Below are positions 1 to 9,729 of a stretch of DNA of 44,538 bases, in pieces. The stretch's first letter is position 1, and the number at the start of each line of letters is the position of its first letter. A program made the translations under genes and the position numbers. The notes beneath the pieces were generated by a model that searched no databases, was not told the origin of the DNA, and saw only the letters and a list, made by a program, of their open reading frames with translations. The DNA is from Hyphomicrobiales bacterium (GTDB lineage Bacteria; Pseudomonadota; Alphaproteobacteria; Rhizobiales; Rhizobiaceae): positions 1-44,538 of the forward strand of contig JAJFHT010000005.1 in NCBI GenBank assembly GCA_021775495.1, read 5' to 3'.

Positions 1-2
1 AG

Positions 3-1169
3 GCAAAAATGAAAGAAAAGCAGGACGTCCGGCGCAAACACATGCAATCATTCGTCGATCGCTTTCGGGCGAAAGCCTCGAAGGCCCGGCAAGCGCAGAG
101 CCGGCTCAAGGCTTTGCAGAAAATGGGTGAGATCGCGATGGCATTCGATGAACGCGTCGTGCCGTTCAGCTTTCCCGACCCGCAGCGTGAGGCTGCTTCC
201 CCAATCATCAACTTGGAAGAGGTCTCAGTCGGTTATGAACCAGGGCAACCGATTCTGAGCGGCCTGGGTTTGAGAATTGATGCCGACGATCGAATTGCCC
301 TGCTGGGTGCAAACGGAAATGGCAAGTCCACTTTCGCAAAACTTCTGTCAGGCCGCTTGAAGCAGGAAACCGGAACGGTGACCCGCGCGGACAAGCTCAA
401 GGTTGCCATGTTCGCCCAACACCAGCTCGACGACCTGATGCCCGAAGCAACGCCAGTCGAACATTTGCGCAAGTTGATGCCCGACACACCTGAAGCCAAG
501 GTCCGCGGGCGGGTTGCGCAAATGGGTTTGAGTACTGAAAAAATGAACACCAGGGCCAAGCAGCTTTCGGGCGGAGAACGCGCGCGGTTGCTTCTGGGAC
601 TGGCGACTTTCGACGCGCCGCATCTGCTGATTCTCGACGAACCGACAAACCATCTGGATATCGACAGCAGGCAGGCGCTGGTCGACGCGCTCAACATGTT
701 TCGCGGAGCTGTGGTTCTCATCTCGCATGATCGGCATCTCATCGAAGCAAGCGCGGATCGTCTGTGGCTTGTGCACGCAGGCGATGTCACGCCATATGAC
801 GGAGATCTTGAGGATTACCGGCGGCTGGTTCTCAAAGGGCCTGTAAAGGCCGGCGGCACAACCGTTCGCGAGGCACAACCGGCGGCCGACGGAATGAGCG
901 CCCGCGAGAGGCGAAAAGAAGCCGCGGCAAGGCGTTCCGAGCTGGCTCCGATGAAAAAGAAGATCAGCCATATTGAAAAACGGATTGCCGATGCGCGCAA
1001 GGATATTTCCGGAATCGAGGAGAAACTGACCAGGCCGGACATCCTTGGCGACAGCGAAAAAACGATCGAGCTTGCCAAAAAACGCGGCGATGTCGAAAAA
1101 GCGATAACGGCGATGGAAGAAGAATGGCTTGCCCTGTCCGCGAATTATGAGGAGGCAATGGGGGCATGA
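3..1169 (+). CDS. ABC-F family ATPase, C-terminal half (5' end outside window)
   Basis: The frame is open to the left edge, so this is the C-terminal part of a protein that is normally about 600 residues with two ABC domains. Numbering from the ATG at 9, residues 1-40 look like the charged inter-domain linker. The second ATPase domain follows, with Walker A GANGNGKST (100-108), signature LSGGE (186-190), Walker B LLILDEP with catalytic Glu 211, and switch His 240. A lysine/glutamate-rich coiled coil fills residues 295-385. No membrane segment is visible, as expected for soluble ABC-F proteins, which act on ribosomes. The linker and the C-terminal coiled coil resemble the Uup/YheS type, but the subgroup cannot be fixed from half a protein. 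Its stop overlaps the next gene by 4 bases (ATGA), so the two are probably co-translated. Confidence 0.9.
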   Translation, partial: AKMKEKQDVRRKHMQSFVDRFRAKASKARQAQSRLKALQKMGEIAMAFDERVVPFSFPDPQREAASPIINLEEVSVGYEPGQPILSGLGLRIDADDRIALLGANGNGKSTFAKLLSGRLKQETGTVTRADKLKVAMFAQHQLDDLMPEATPVEHLRKLMPDTPEAKVRGRVAQMGLSTEKMNTRAKQLSGGERARLLLGLATFDAPHLLILDEPTNHLDIDSRQALVDALNMFRGAVVLISHDRHLIEASADRLWLVHAGDVTPYDGDLEDYRRLVLKGPVKAGGTTVREAQPAADGMSARERRKEAAARRSELAPMKKKISHIEKRIADARKDISGIEEKLTRPDILGDSEKTIELAKKRGDVEKAITAMEEEWLALSANYEEAMGA

Positions 1170-1972
1170 CAATCCGGGTGGACAAAGATGGCGAGATCAC
1201 GCTGGTCACGATCGACAGGCCGGAAGCCCGAAACGCGGTGAATCCAACCATGGCAGCTGCATTGTTCGATGCTTTCATGGCCTTCGAAAACGAACCTGAG
1301 CAAAAGGTGGCCGTACTGACCGGTAGCAACGGCGCATTTTGCGCCGGATTCGATCTCAAACATGCCGCAGCCGGCATCGATGAAAGCTGGATCGCAGAAC
1401 ATGAACTTGAAGACAGCTGGAAAGACGCTACCGCGGACCCCCGCAAGGCGCCCATGGGCCCGACAAGACTGTCGCTTTCAAAACCGGTGATTGCCGCGAT
1501 CGGCGGACCGGCCGTCGCCGGCGGATTGGAACTGGCGCTCTGGTGCGATCTGCGGGTGATGGAGGAACAGGCCTATGTGGGCGTCTATTGCCGCCGATGG
1601 GGCGTTCCGCTTATTGACGGCGGCACGGTGCGGTTGCCACGCATTGTCGGTCATGGGTGCGCCATGGACATGATCCTGACCGGCCGAAAGGTCGAGGCCG
1701 CGGAATGTCGGGATATCGGTCTGGCCAACCGCATCTGCGCCAGCGGACAGGCATTGAAAAGCGCCATTGATCTGGCCAGGGATATTGCCCGGTTTCCGCA
1801 AGCCTGCATGCAAGCCGACAGACGTTCAGCGCTGGCACAATGGAGCCTCGATCCCGAAGATGCACTTCGCACGGAATGGCGTAGCGCTGACATCATTCGG
1901 ACGGAAGGAGCCAGCGGGGCCTCACGCTTTGCTGCCGGCAAGGGCCGGTCTGGCGACTTCGATGAAATATAG
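1166..1972 (+). CDS. Enoyl-CoA hydratase/isomerase (crotonase) family protein
   Basis: A 268-residue crotonase-fold protein. The two oxyanion-hole segments are visible as AFCAGFDL (57-64) and GPAVAGGLEL (114-123). The position of the first catalytic Glu of classical hydratases is kept (Glu 122). The second, usually in a PE-x-x-LG segment, falls in YCRRWGVPL (141-149), which has no Glu, so the substrate and reaction may differ from simple enoyl-CoA hydration; several crotonase subfamilies lack one of the two. The start overlaps the ABC-F stop by 4 bases and has GGAGG at 1151-1155. It converges on the membrane-protein gene at 1987. The family is secure; substrate and pathway are unknown. Confidence 0.88.
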   Translation: MTIRVDKDGEITLVTIDRPEARNAVNPTMAAALFDAFMAFENEPEQKVAVLTGSNGAFCAGFDLKHAAAGIDESWIAEHELEDSWKDATADPRKAPMGPTRLSLSKPVIAAIGGPAVAGGLELALWCDLRVMEEQAYVGVYCRRWGVPLIDGGTVRLPRIVGHGCAMDMILTGRKVEAAECRDIGLANRICASGQALKSAIDLARDIARFPQACMQADRRSALAQWSLDPEDALRTEWRSADIIRTEGASGASRFAAGKGRSGDFDEI

Positions 1973-1986
1973 CGGAGTGGCGCTTT

Positions 1987-2595
1987 TCAGCCTGCTCCCC
2001 TGCCCCAGCGCTGATCGGACTTGTCCCGGCCGGATTTTGCGACACGCCGCCTTCTTCTGAAAACCGCCAGCACAAAACCAGTAAAACCGATGGTTGTCAG
2101 AGCAAAACCGATCGGCTGAATGCGTTTGTCAATCTTCGAAGCATTCGCCTGCAAAATCAGATCGACTGACCTGATTTCCACTCCATCCGCATCTCCGGCG
2201 CCAATGATGAACCTGTGGCTGCCCCCGGTTATCGGGTCAATCAACCCTGCCGCCTCACGGTATCGCAACGCCGGCTTTTGCGGTGACTCGGCAATCGGTT
2301 CAGAGCTCGTAAACGTCAATGTTTCCGCAAGCGCCGTTCGGTTCGCGGTGGAAGCCGTCAAGGTCAGCACTGTTTTGTTTTTCGACGGTGCGATTGAGGT
2401 GGCTACGCCCAGTTCCACAATGACGCGCACCGGAGCATCGGCCGGGTTAAGCGGCACGTCCACTGCCTGAAAGCCGGTATCGGGACGAAACACCGGCCAG
2501 ATTCCAATCGGATCATCCGTCAGGTTTCCGGCAAGGCGCGGATAGACGATACCGGCAATACCGGCCAGCAGGATCAGAAAAAACAAAAACCGCAT
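1987..2595 (-). CDS. Conserved two-pass membrane protein of unknown function
   Basis: A 202-residue protein with a hydrophobic N-terminal segment (about 3-20), a roughly 130-residue polar and beta-rich middle region, a second hydrophobic segment (about 160-178) and a very basic tail containing five consecutive arginines. This pattern suggests a periplasmic domain held by two membrane helices, with the tail in the cytoplasm. I chose the ATG at 2593-2595 because GGAG lies nine bases before it; a TTG at 2610 has no ribosome site. I recognise no domain. It lies downstream of holC and pepA on the same strand, but the 105-base gap to holC leaves co-transcription uncertain. Confidence 0.7.
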   Translation of the reverse strand: MRFLFFLILLAGIAGIVYPRLAGNLTDDPIGIWPVFRPDTGFQAVDVPLNPADAPVRVIVELGVATSIAPSKNKTVLTLTASTANRTALAETLTFTSSEPIAESPQKPALRYREAAGLIDPITGGSHRFIIGAGDADGVEIRSVDLILQANASKIDKRIQPIGFALTTIGFTGFVLAVFRRRRRVAKSGRDKSDQRWGRGAG

Positions 2596-2700
2596 ATTGA
2601 TCGGCTCCAAACATCAGTTCGTGACCTTGGCACGAAGGCGGCACCATTTCCAAAAACACCGGTGGATTGAGCTCCCATTGTCAGAACGACCGGATGGCGC

Positions 2701-3150
2701 TCAGGCTTTGCGCTCCCAACGCCGTTCCGGTGTCTGCTGCCAATAGGTCACGTCATGTCCGGCACCCTTTGTTGCGCGCCAATGGTCTCGGGCGCCGGAA
2801 AGTTGCATTTCATCATGTCCGTCAAACATGAACACGGCCCTCTTGTAACCGGTCAGATCCGGCGGTGCGGCGCCATCCACCAGAAAGCGTATGTCGGCGC
2901 GATTTGGATTTTCATCGCCACTTGTCAGAAAAACCGGCTGATCCTCCTGGAAACCGTCCTTGCCGGATCCGTGCGCCAGGAACGTATCGTCCCTGTACGT
3001 CCACAAATGTGCATCGAGCGCATCACGGCGTTCAGGCGTTCCCGTCTGCACAACGGCCTGCCAGCCACGCTCGAGGCTTTTCTCGAGAAGTGCCGGCAGG
3101 GAATCCTCAAGCGTCGATTCGGTCAGATGATAGAAAAGGATTTCGGTCAT
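2701..3150 (-). CDS. holC: DNA polymerase III subunit chi
   Basis: A 149-residue protein starting MTEILFYHL, very close to the usual chi length (about 147 in E. coli). In the holoenzyme, chi pairs with psi within the clamp-loader assembly and binds the C-terminal tail of single-strand binding protein. The central VVQTG and the later FMFDG-type strand fit the chi fold. The open frame extends to 3225, but that extension would run into pepA and lacks the family start. The ATG at 3148-3150 leaves 11 bases after the pepA stop. The pepA-holC pair is a common proteobacterial arrangement, probably one operon. Confidence 0.88.
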   Translation of the reverse strand: MTEILFYHLTESTLEDSLPALLEKSLERGWQAVVQTGTPERRDALDAHLWTYRDDTFLAHGSGKDGFQEDQPVFLTSGDENPNRADIRFLVDGAAPPDLTGYKRAVFMFDGHDEMQLSGARDHWRATKGAGHDVTYWQQTPERRWERKA

Positions 3151-3161
3151 TGCGGCGTCGA

Positions 3162-4673
3162 TCAAGCCTCGTAGTGATCTCGAACAAGCCTGTCGAGCAA
3201 CCTGACACCATAGCCCGACGCCCATGACCGGTTGATCTCATTCGACGGAGACCCCATTGCGGTACCGGCGATATCCAGATGGGCCCAGGGGGTCTCACCA
3301 ACATAGCGCTTCAGGAATTGTGCCGCGGTGATAGAGCCGCCCCAGCGACCGCCGATGTTTTTCATATCGGCGTTTTTTGAATCGATCATCTTGTCGTATT
3401 CGGATCCGAGCGGCATCCGCCAGACTTTTTCTGCCGTCACGGTTCCGCTGTCGAATATCTGGCCGGCAAGAGTGTCGTCATTGCAAAACAATCCGGCGTG
3501 ATGCTTTCCGAGTGCCACCATGATCGCGCCGGTCAGGGTTGCAAGATTGATCATGAATCGCGGATTGAAACGCTTGCCGCAATAGGTCAATGCGTCGGCC
3601 AGCACGAGACGGCCCTCCGCATCGGTGTTCAGCACCTCAATTGTCTGACCGGACATGGACGTTACAATATCGCCGGGCCGCTGGGCATCGCCGTCAGGCA
3701 TGTTTTCAGCCAGGCCGATAATACCGACGACATTGGACTTTGCCTTGCGCGCTGCCAGCGCGTGCATCAGACCGAGAACTGCGGCTGCGCCGCCCATGTC
3801 GCCCTTCATGTCCTCCATGCCGCCAGCCGGTTTCATGGAAATGCCGCCGGTGTCGAATACGACACCTTTGCCGATGAAGGCCAGAGGCTTGTCTTTGGTC
3901 TTGCCACCGTTCCATTGCATGACCGCCATTCGTGGTGGGCGGGACGAGCCGCGACCAACACCCAGTAGCGCGCCCATTTTGAGCTTCGTCATATCCTTCT
4001 CGGTGAGAATCTCCACCTTGACCCCAAGCGTCTCGAGCTGTTTGGCCCTGGCTGCAAATTCCAATGGCCCGAGTATATTGGCCGGTTCATTGACAAGGTC
4101 GCGGGCCAGGCAGACACCGTCGGCAATGCTGCGGGCATCTGCAAAGGCTCTTCTTGCAGCAGCCGGATTGGCACATTGCAGCACGATCCGCATGTCGCCG
4201 GGTTTTTTGGCCTTGCTCTTTTCCGGTTTCGTCTTTCCGGAGGCTTTTTCCGTCTTATAGCGGTCAAAGACATAGGCCCTGAGCAAAAGACCGAGTGCAA
4301 ATCCGGCCACATCGGCAGCAGTGACTTCGTATCCTTCAAGCTCGAGAATCACCGTCGCGCTCGCGGCCTTGCCCAGTGCCGCCCATGTCGAGCCGCCCAT
4401 TTTCAGCCAATCCTGCTCGGAAAGCTTGTCGGGTGCGCCTGTCCCGATTGCGATAAGATGATCATACCCGGTTGCTTCCGGTGTAAGGATGTCGATCTTG
4501 GCAGCAAGTTTACCGGTAAAATCGCTCACCTGGAAAGCACGCTTCAACACATTTGCCGGATCGCAGGCCATGGCCGATGCCGACAGGGCGCCACCCACGG
4601 CGGCGAGAATGACAACACTGCCCTTTTTGGGTGTCGATGGTTTTGCAAAGCTGATGGCAGGTGAATTCGACAT
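3162..4673 (-). CDS. pepA: Leucyl aminopeptidase (family M17)
   Basis: A 503-residue cytosolic aminopeptidase that removes N-terminal residues from peptides; the family acts as a hexamer with two metal ions per subunit. The M17 signature NTDAEGRL is at 349-356, and the metal and catalytic residues can be placed at Lys 269, Asp 274, Lys 281, Asp 292, Asp 351, Glu 353 and Arg 355. The N-terminal third is more divergent and holds a lysine-rich linker around 141-158. The start has GGAG just upstream. The gene is divergent from lptD across a 0.5-kb spacer and is followed by holC. Confidence 0.96.
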   Translation of the reverse strand: MSNSPAISFAKPSTPKKGSVVILAAVGGALSASAMACDPANVLKRAFQVSDFTGKLAAKIDILTPEATGYDHLIAIGTGAPDKLSEQDWLKMGGSTWAALGKAASATVILELEGYEVTAADVAGFALGLLLRAYVFDRYKTEKASGKTKPEKSKAKKPGDMRIVLQCANPAAARRAFADARSIADGVCLARDLVNEPANILGPLEFAARAKQLETLGVKVEILTEKDMTKLKMGALLGVGRGSSRPPRMAVMQWNGGKTKDKPLAFIGKGVVFDTGGISMKPAGGMEDMKGDMGGAAAVLGLMHALAARKAKSNVVGIIGLAENMPDGDAQRPGDIVTSMSGQTIEVLNTDAEGRLVLADALTYCGKRFNPRFMINLATLTGAIMVALGKHHAGLFCNDDTLAGQIFDSGTVTAEKVWRMPLGSEYDKMIDSKNADMKNIGGRWGGSITAAQFLKRYVGETPWAHLDIAGTAMGSPSNEINRSWASGYGVRLLDRLVRDHYEA

Positions 4674-5209
4674 TTTAACTCCGGATTGAGGAAGGCATAT
4701 TCTGTGCGCGGTGATCTTGGGGTTTTTGCAGCGGTTGGCAAGACGCGATGTTGCAGCAACCTGCTGTTAACCGCGTTTGTTGGGTCTTTCTAAGCCGAGT
4801 CGACTTATTGTGGTGGCGGGACATTGCAATCGGTTTTGCGATAACAAAGTCGTTCATTGAGATTCGACCGGAGGAAGGTTACCGCTGGTTGGCTTCAAAA
4901 CGCGAATCCAGATGTGATTTCCTGAAAAGAATCATTCCTCTCACCTGCTGTATTGATGACACAATTCACGCCAATCGACCGATTTGTCACCGCTGAACGT
5001 GTGCAACAGGTCATGATTCCTACCTGGGGGTTGCATCGAGTCGTGATTCCGGCTGGAATCCCTTTGCGCTTTCTGCTTTATGTCGTTTCGGTAGTGAAAT
5101 GGGCGTTCGGCAGCACCGGCATGTTTGTTTCCGTCCGGGTCGGGCGATACAAGAGGGCAAATCAAATGCCCCTTGGGGTATCCTTCCTGCGTAACATGGA
5201 GGAACATTG
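4674..5209. other. Long non-coding spacer between divergent pepA and lptD
   Basis: No credible gene on either strand. Open frames of up to about 120 codons exist here but lack family motifs and sensible ribosome sites. The span must hold the promoters for pepA and lptD, but no clear -35/-10 pair stood out. In many related Hyphomicrobiales genomes lptF and lptG lie here; I found no trace of their membrane segments. A short palindrome, GTTGCAGCAAC, lies near 4750. Confidence 0.6.
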
Positions 5210-7585
5210 GTGGGGATGAAGACGGCAAGCGGCAGAGAAACTGCCTTGTCAGCCCAGCTGTTGGGCGCGACGGCAATGCTGTGTGTTCTGTCTTTTGGCG
5301 TCCTGCCACAATCTCCGGCGGCCGCGCAGGTCGTCAATACCAATGTAGGCGTATCCGAAGACGCCCCGATGTTGCTCGAGGCCAACACCCTGGTATATGA
5401 TAGAGATTCCGAGACCATTTCGGCCATCGGTGAAGTCCAGATCGATTACGACAACAACCGACTTGTGGCCCGCCGCGTCGACTACAGCCAGAGAACCGGT
5501 CGGATCATCGCTCGAGGCAATGTCGAGCTTGTGCAGTCGGACGGAACCCGTGTTTTTGCCGAAGAAATCGACATAACGGACAATTTCAGCGACGGCTTCA
5601 TAAACTCGTTGCGCGTTGAAACGATAGATAAGACCTATTTTGAAGCTGAAAGCTCAGAGCGCAGCAGTGGCACGCGGACGGTTTTCAATAACGGTGTCTA
5701 CACGGCCTGCAAGGCCTGCGAGGACAATCCTGACAAGGCGCCGGCCTGGCGGGTCAGGGCGCGGAAGATTGTCCGCGATACGGAGCAAAAGAAACTGCGG
5801 TTCGAATCCGCAACATTCGAGCTGTTCGGGCTGCCCATCGCCTACCTGCCCGTTCTGCAGCTGCCGGATCGGGAACAGCGCAAAACCGGCTTTCTACCGC
5901 CCAGCTTCAAATACAAGTCCGATCTCGGATTTGGCACCAAGATTCCCTACTATTTCGCCCTGTCGCCAACCTTCGATCTCACTGTGTCGGGAACCTACTA
6001 CACCAAGCAGGGTTTTCTTGGTGAGGCCGAGTGGCGCCAGCGTCTCGACAACGGTCAATACAATCTTCGGGTTGCCGGTATCAGCCAGGCCAGTCCCGGA
6101 GAATTTCTCACGACCGAAATAGACAGCACGGTGAGGCAACGTGGTCTGGTCGCCTCCAAAGGCGATTTTACCATCAATCCGCGCTGGAGCTTCGGCTGGG
6201 ACGTTGTTGCCCAGTCTGACAAGAATTTCGGACACACCTACAGTATCGACGGATACAATGCCTACGCTCGGCGGTCGGAAATCTACCTGACCGGCTTGAA
6301 TGACCGGAACTTCTTCGATCTTCGCGCTTTCAAGTTTGACGTCCAGGAAAGCATTCCCGATTCCAGCGCTGCTGCCATGAACCCGCGGCAGCCATGGGTA
6401 CTACCGTCATTCGATTACTCCTATACTCCGGATACACCGATTGCCGGTGGTGAGTTGAATATCGATGTCAACGCACAGACGCTCTACCGCGATACGGCTG
6501 ACCTTGGTCCGGCGACTCCGGTGCGCGGCGTCGGCGGTACGACCGGACGTGTGACCACGGAAGCTGAATGGAAGCGGACATTGGTCATGCAAGGCGGCAT
6601 TCTTGTTACACCACTTCTGCACGGTCGGGCTGACGCGCATTTCCTGGATACAACAGCCGTCGCATCTGCGACCGCAATCACCCGGTCGCAGGCCTACCGT
6701 ACGATGGCCACTGCCGGGCTTGAGGTTCGCTGGCCAGTGCTCTTCTCCACATCGAGCGCAACGCATATACTTGAGCCAACCGCCCAATTGTTTGTTCGGC
6801 CCGACGAAAATAACCCCGGCACCCTACCCAACGAGGATGCGCAAAGTCTGGTGTTTGACGCGACCAGCTTGTTCGACCGCGACAAATTTTCAGGCTTTGA
6901 CCGGATGGAAGGCGGTTCCCGGGCAAATCTGGGCCTTCGGTATTCCGGTGAATTTGGCAATGGCTGGACCACAACGGGACTGTTCGGACAATCCTATCAT
7001 CTGTTCGGGACAAATCCCTTCACCTCGCCGGACTTGGTCAATGCCGGTGCGTTTTCCGGGCTCGAAACAACAGCTTCCGATTTTGTCGGACTGGTCGGAG
7101 TGAGAACACCAGGCAATCTGTTCCGCACCAGAACACCAATCAGCATGTCCTTCTCGGTCAGCGGCAGATTTGACGAACAAACCTTCGGGATGCGTCGAGT
7201 CGGTCTCAATGCCGGCGTCACCGCTGGTAATACCAGCGTGACCGGGACTTACACATTCATCGACGCGCAACCACTCTACGGGTTTGGCGCGGACCGTCAG
7301 GAAATCACTCTTTCCGCCAGCACACGGTTTCGGGAAAACTGGAGCCTGACTGGATCGAGTACATACGAATTGGTTTCCAATACACGGGTGGCCAGTTCAA
7401 TCGGGCTGACCTACAGCGACGATTGCTTTATCTATACGATGGACTACAGCCAGTCCCGAAGCATAGCGACCACAACAACTCCAACGGATACGACACACAC
7501 TTTCGGTTTCAAAATGACGTTCCGCACACTGGGCGAAGTCGGCTTTTCAAGCGGTCAAGCGGCCGGGTTTGTCGATTCAAACTAA
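5210..7585 (+). CDS. lptD: LPS-assembly protein LptD
   Basis: Outer-membrane translocon that inserts lipopolysaccharide into the outer leaflet together with LptE. The protein (791 residues) has a signal peptide ending near PAAAQ, an OstA/LptA-like beta-jellyroll (about 45-150), and a long aromatic-rich beta-barrel region. A CKAC pair near residue 167 and a single Cys near 735 could form the N-to-barrel disulfide; the usual adjacent pair of C-terminal cysteines is reduced to one. GGAGG at 5198-5202 places the GTG at 5210 at ideal spacing (7 bases). A TTG at 5207 and an ATG at 5216 are alternatives in the same frame. surA, pdxA and rsmA follow as in many proteobacteria. Confidence 0.95.
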   Translation: MGMKTASGRETALSAQLLGATAMLCVLSFGVLPQSPAAAQVVNTNVGVSEDAPMLLEANTLVYDRDSETISAIGEVQIDYDNNRLVARRVDYSQRTGRIIARGNVELVQSDGTRVFAEEIDITDNFSDGFINSLRVETIDKTYFEAESSERSSGTRTVFNNGVYTACKACEDNPDKAPAWRVRARKIVRDTEQKKLRFESATFELFGLPIAYLPVLQLPDREQRKTGFLPPSFKYKSDLGFGTKIPYYFALSPTFDLTVSGTYYTKQGFLGEAEWRQRLDNGQYNLRVAGISQASPGEFLTTEIDSTVRQRGLVASKGDFTINPRWSFGWDVVAQSDKNFGHTYSIDGYNAYARRSEIYLTGLNDRNFFDLRAFKFDVQESIPDSSAAAMNPRQPWVLPSFDYSYTPDTPIAGGELNIDVNAQTLYRDTADLGPATPVRGVGGTTGRVTTEAEWKRTLVMQGGILVTPLLHGRADAHFLDTTAVASATAITRSQAYRTMATAGLEVRWPVLFSTSSATHILEPTAQLFVRPDENNPGTLPNEDAQSLVFDATSLFDRDKFSGFDRMEGGSRANLGLRYSGEFGNGWTTTGLFGQSYHLFGTNPFTSPDLVNAGAFSGLETTASDFVGLVGVRTPGNLFRTRTPISMSFSVSGRFDEQTFGMRRVGLNAGVTAGNTSVTGTYTFIDAQPLYGFGADRQEITLSASTRFRENWSLTGSSTYELVSNTRVASSIGLTYSDDCFIYTMDYSQSRSIATTTTPTDTTHTFGFKMTFRTLGEVGFSSGQAAGFVDSN

Positions 7586-7752
7586 CGGCAGGACAGTGAC
7601 GACACATCTGTATCAATGGGTTGAATGCACGAACTTATGCGGAGGAGCCGGCCACTCGATGGTGCGATGACGCCACTGTTTTGCCGCATAGAACGGGCAA
7701 AGACAGGCTCGATCAGACCGCATTGGGACAACCGGGAAACGAGTGATCTGGG

Positions 7753-8691
7753 ATGATTTCTTCTGCACGACAGTTTGTATTGGCGACTTCTTTTCTGCTC
7801 GCACTGATTGCGATACCAGGTGGCGAAGGTACCGGCGGCAAAGCCCACGCCGGAGATATCAAGGTGATCGTCAACAATGTTCCGATCACGGACTACGACA
7901 TTGCCCGTCGGGTCGCGTTTTTGAAATTGCAGCGGCAGCGCGGCAATCTGCGGCAAAAGGCGAAAGAAGCCCTGATAGAGCAAACGCTCAGAGCCGTGGA
8001 AATGAAGCGATTGAAAATCAACATTTCAAAGGCAGCTGCGGAAGAGGCCTACAAGAACTTTGCCCAGCGAAACAAGCTGACCACCAAGCGATTTGACGGA
8101 GTACTGCGACAAAGCGGTGTGACACGGGGACACTTCATCGAGTTCCTATCCGTCCAGATGGGATGGAATCAGGCACTGGGCGCGCGATATCGGGCAAAGG
8201 GCCGCATCAGCGAACAGGATATCGTGCAACGCATGTTGAATGACGGTGGCAACAAGCCCACCTCGACCGAATACCTGCTGCAACAGGTCATATTCGTCGT
8301 TCCGCAGGCACAGCGTAAGAAACTGATGAAAAAGCGCAAACGCGAAGCCGAATCCATGCGTCAACGCTTTGCGGGATGCGAGAGCACGAGGAAATTCGTA
8401 AAGGGCCTCGTTGATGTCACCATCAAAGATCTTGGACGGGTTCTGGAACCGGAGTTGCCGCCTGGTTGGGCAGAAGCGATCAAGGCGACGAATGAAGGCA
8501 GCGCGACGATCGTGCGGGAGACCCAGCGCGGCGCGGAATTCATCGGCATCTGTCGTTCGCGCCTTGTTTCCGACGACCGGGTCGCGCAAATGGTTTTTCA
8601 AAACGAAGGCGGCACCAACGAAAAGGCCGAGGAACTCAGCAAAAAATACATCAAGGAATTGCGCGAAGTCGCACGGATTGTCGAACGCTAG
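7753..8691 (+). CDS. surA: SurA-type periplasmic chaperone
   Basis: A 312-residue exported protein with a signal peptide (cleavage likely after AHA, residue 33), followed by a SurA N-domain opening with VIVNNVPITDYDIARRV. Proteins of this family escort outer-membrane beta-barrels such as LptD through the periplasm. The middle holds one divergent parvulin-like segment (about 175-280) instead of the two of E. coli SurA, and the protein is shorter (E. coli is 428), so peptidyl-prolyl isomerase activity is uncertain. An in-frame stop at 7744-7746 rules out an upstream start, and no clear Shine-Dalgarno precedes the ATG. The 167-base gap from lptD is longer than usual. Neighbours on both sides support the name. 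Confidence 0.82.
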   Translation: MISSARQFVLATSFLLALIAIPGGEGTGGKAHAGDIKVIVNNVPITDYDIARRVAFLKLQRQRGNLRQKAKEALIEQTLRAVEMKRLKINISKAAAEEAYKNFAQRNKLTTKRFDGVLRQSGVTRGHFIEFLSVQMGWNQALGARYRAKGRISEQDIVQRMLNDGGNKPTSTEYLLQQVIFVVPQAQRKKLMKKRKREAESMRQRFAGCESTRKFVKGLVDVTIKDLGRVLEPELPPGWAEAIKATNEGSATIVRETQRGAEFIGICRSRLVSDDRVAQMVFQNEGGTNEKAEELSKKYIKELREVARIVER

Positions 8692-8721
8692 CGATTTGCG
8701 GCAAGAAGCGACCGTTTTCTG

Positions 8722-9729
8722 ATGCTTGCGCTCACAGTAGGCGATCCCGGAGGGATTGGGCTGGATGTCACAATCCGCGCCTGGCAGGTACGGAAACAGG
8801 AAGGTTTATCGCCCTTCTATCTGATTGCGGACCCCGACTCCGTCCGTGCCAGGGCACGGCTTCTCGGCTGTGATGTCCCCATCAAAGAAACCGATCCGCG
8901 TGCGGCCGACCAGCATTTTGGCAAGGCACTTCCGGTCGTTCCGTTGGGCAACAAATTGTCTTGTTCGGCCGGGTTCCCAGAGACCGGAAATGCGGCAGGA
9001 ATCGTGGAATCGATCGACCGCGCCATCGCCGACGTCATGTCAGGCGATGCCGCAGCTATGGTTACCTGCCCCATTGCCAAGAAGCCACTCTACGATGCAG
9101 GTTTTCGTTTTCCCGGGCACACCGAATATCTCGGTCATGTCGGCGAAAAATATGTGGAACACGCACTTACGCCGGTGATGATGCTGGCCGGTCCGAATCT
9201 TCGTGCCGTGCCGGTGACCGTTCACATTCCGCTTGCCGATGTGCCCGCGCAACTGACGGAGGATATGATTGTATCGGTGGCACAAATCGCTGCCCAGGCG
9301 CTGCAGGACCGTTTTGCGATAAGGGCGCCACGTCTTGCGGTTGCCGGACTGAACCCGCACGCCGGAGAAGGCGGTGCGATCGGCCACGAAGACATCGCCA
9401 TCATTCAGCCAGCGATAGAACGATTGCAGGCCTGCGGGATTGACGCCCGGGGCCCGCTTCCTGCAGATACCATGTTTCATCCTGCGGCCCTGGCCAGCTA
9501 CGATACAGCGATCTGCATGTATCATGATCAGGCGCTCATCCCGGCAAAGGCACTGGCCTTCGACGAAACGGTCAACGTTACACTGGGCCTGCCGTTCATT
9601 CGCACGTCTCCCGACCACGGGACGGCATTTGACATTGCCGGATCCGGCAAGGCCAATCCGGCAAGCCTGATCGCCGCGATACGGCTGGCGGCGCAGCTCG
9701 GTGAAAAGGCCGAGATGCAAAACACGTGA
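8722..9729 (+). CDS. pdxA: 4-hydroxythreonine-4-phosphate dehydrogenase
   Basis: A 335-residue enzyme of the DXP-dependent pyridoxal 5'-phosphate pathway. It oxidises 4-phosphohydroxy-L-threonine with NAD(P), and PdxJ then joins the product to deoxyxylulose phosphate. The family opening [12 protein letters not shown] is at the very start. The three metal-binding histidines fall at 168, 213 (NPHAGEGG) and 268 (MYHDQALIP), matching 166, 211 and 266 of E. coli. The ATG at 8722 is the only possible start, because the surA stop lies in the same frame 30 bases upstream with no other start codon between. The 3' end overlaps rsmA. Confidence 0.96.
   Translation: MLALTVGDPGGIGLDVTIRAWQVRKQEGLSPFYLIADPDSVRARARLLGCDVPIKETDPRAADQHFGKALPVVPLGNKLSCSAGFPETGNAAGIVESIDRAIADVMSGDAAAMVTCPIAKKPLYDAGFRFPGHTEYLGHVGEKYVEHALTPVMMLAGPNLRAVPVTVHIPLADVPAQLTEDMIVSVAQIAAQALQDRFAIRAPRLAVAGLNPHAGEGGAIGHEDIAIIQPAIERLQACGIDARGPLPADTMFHPAALASYDTAICMYHDQALIPAKALAFDETVNVTLGLPFIRTSPDHGTAFDIAGSGKANPASLIAAIRLAAQLGEKAEMQNT

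Noticed and set aside
348-1172. A 274-codon minus-strand open frame within the ABC-F gene
   Set aside because: It opposes intact Walker and signature motifs and has no family features.
2755-3174. A 139-codon plus-strand frame opposite holC
   Set aside because: Antisense to a gene with clear chi-subunit length and context; no supporting motif.
4941-5427. Minus-strand open frames upstream of and over the start of lptD, considered as lptFG remnants or new genes
   Set aside because: They lack the hydrophobic segments of LptF/LptG, run antisense into lptD and show no ribosome site.
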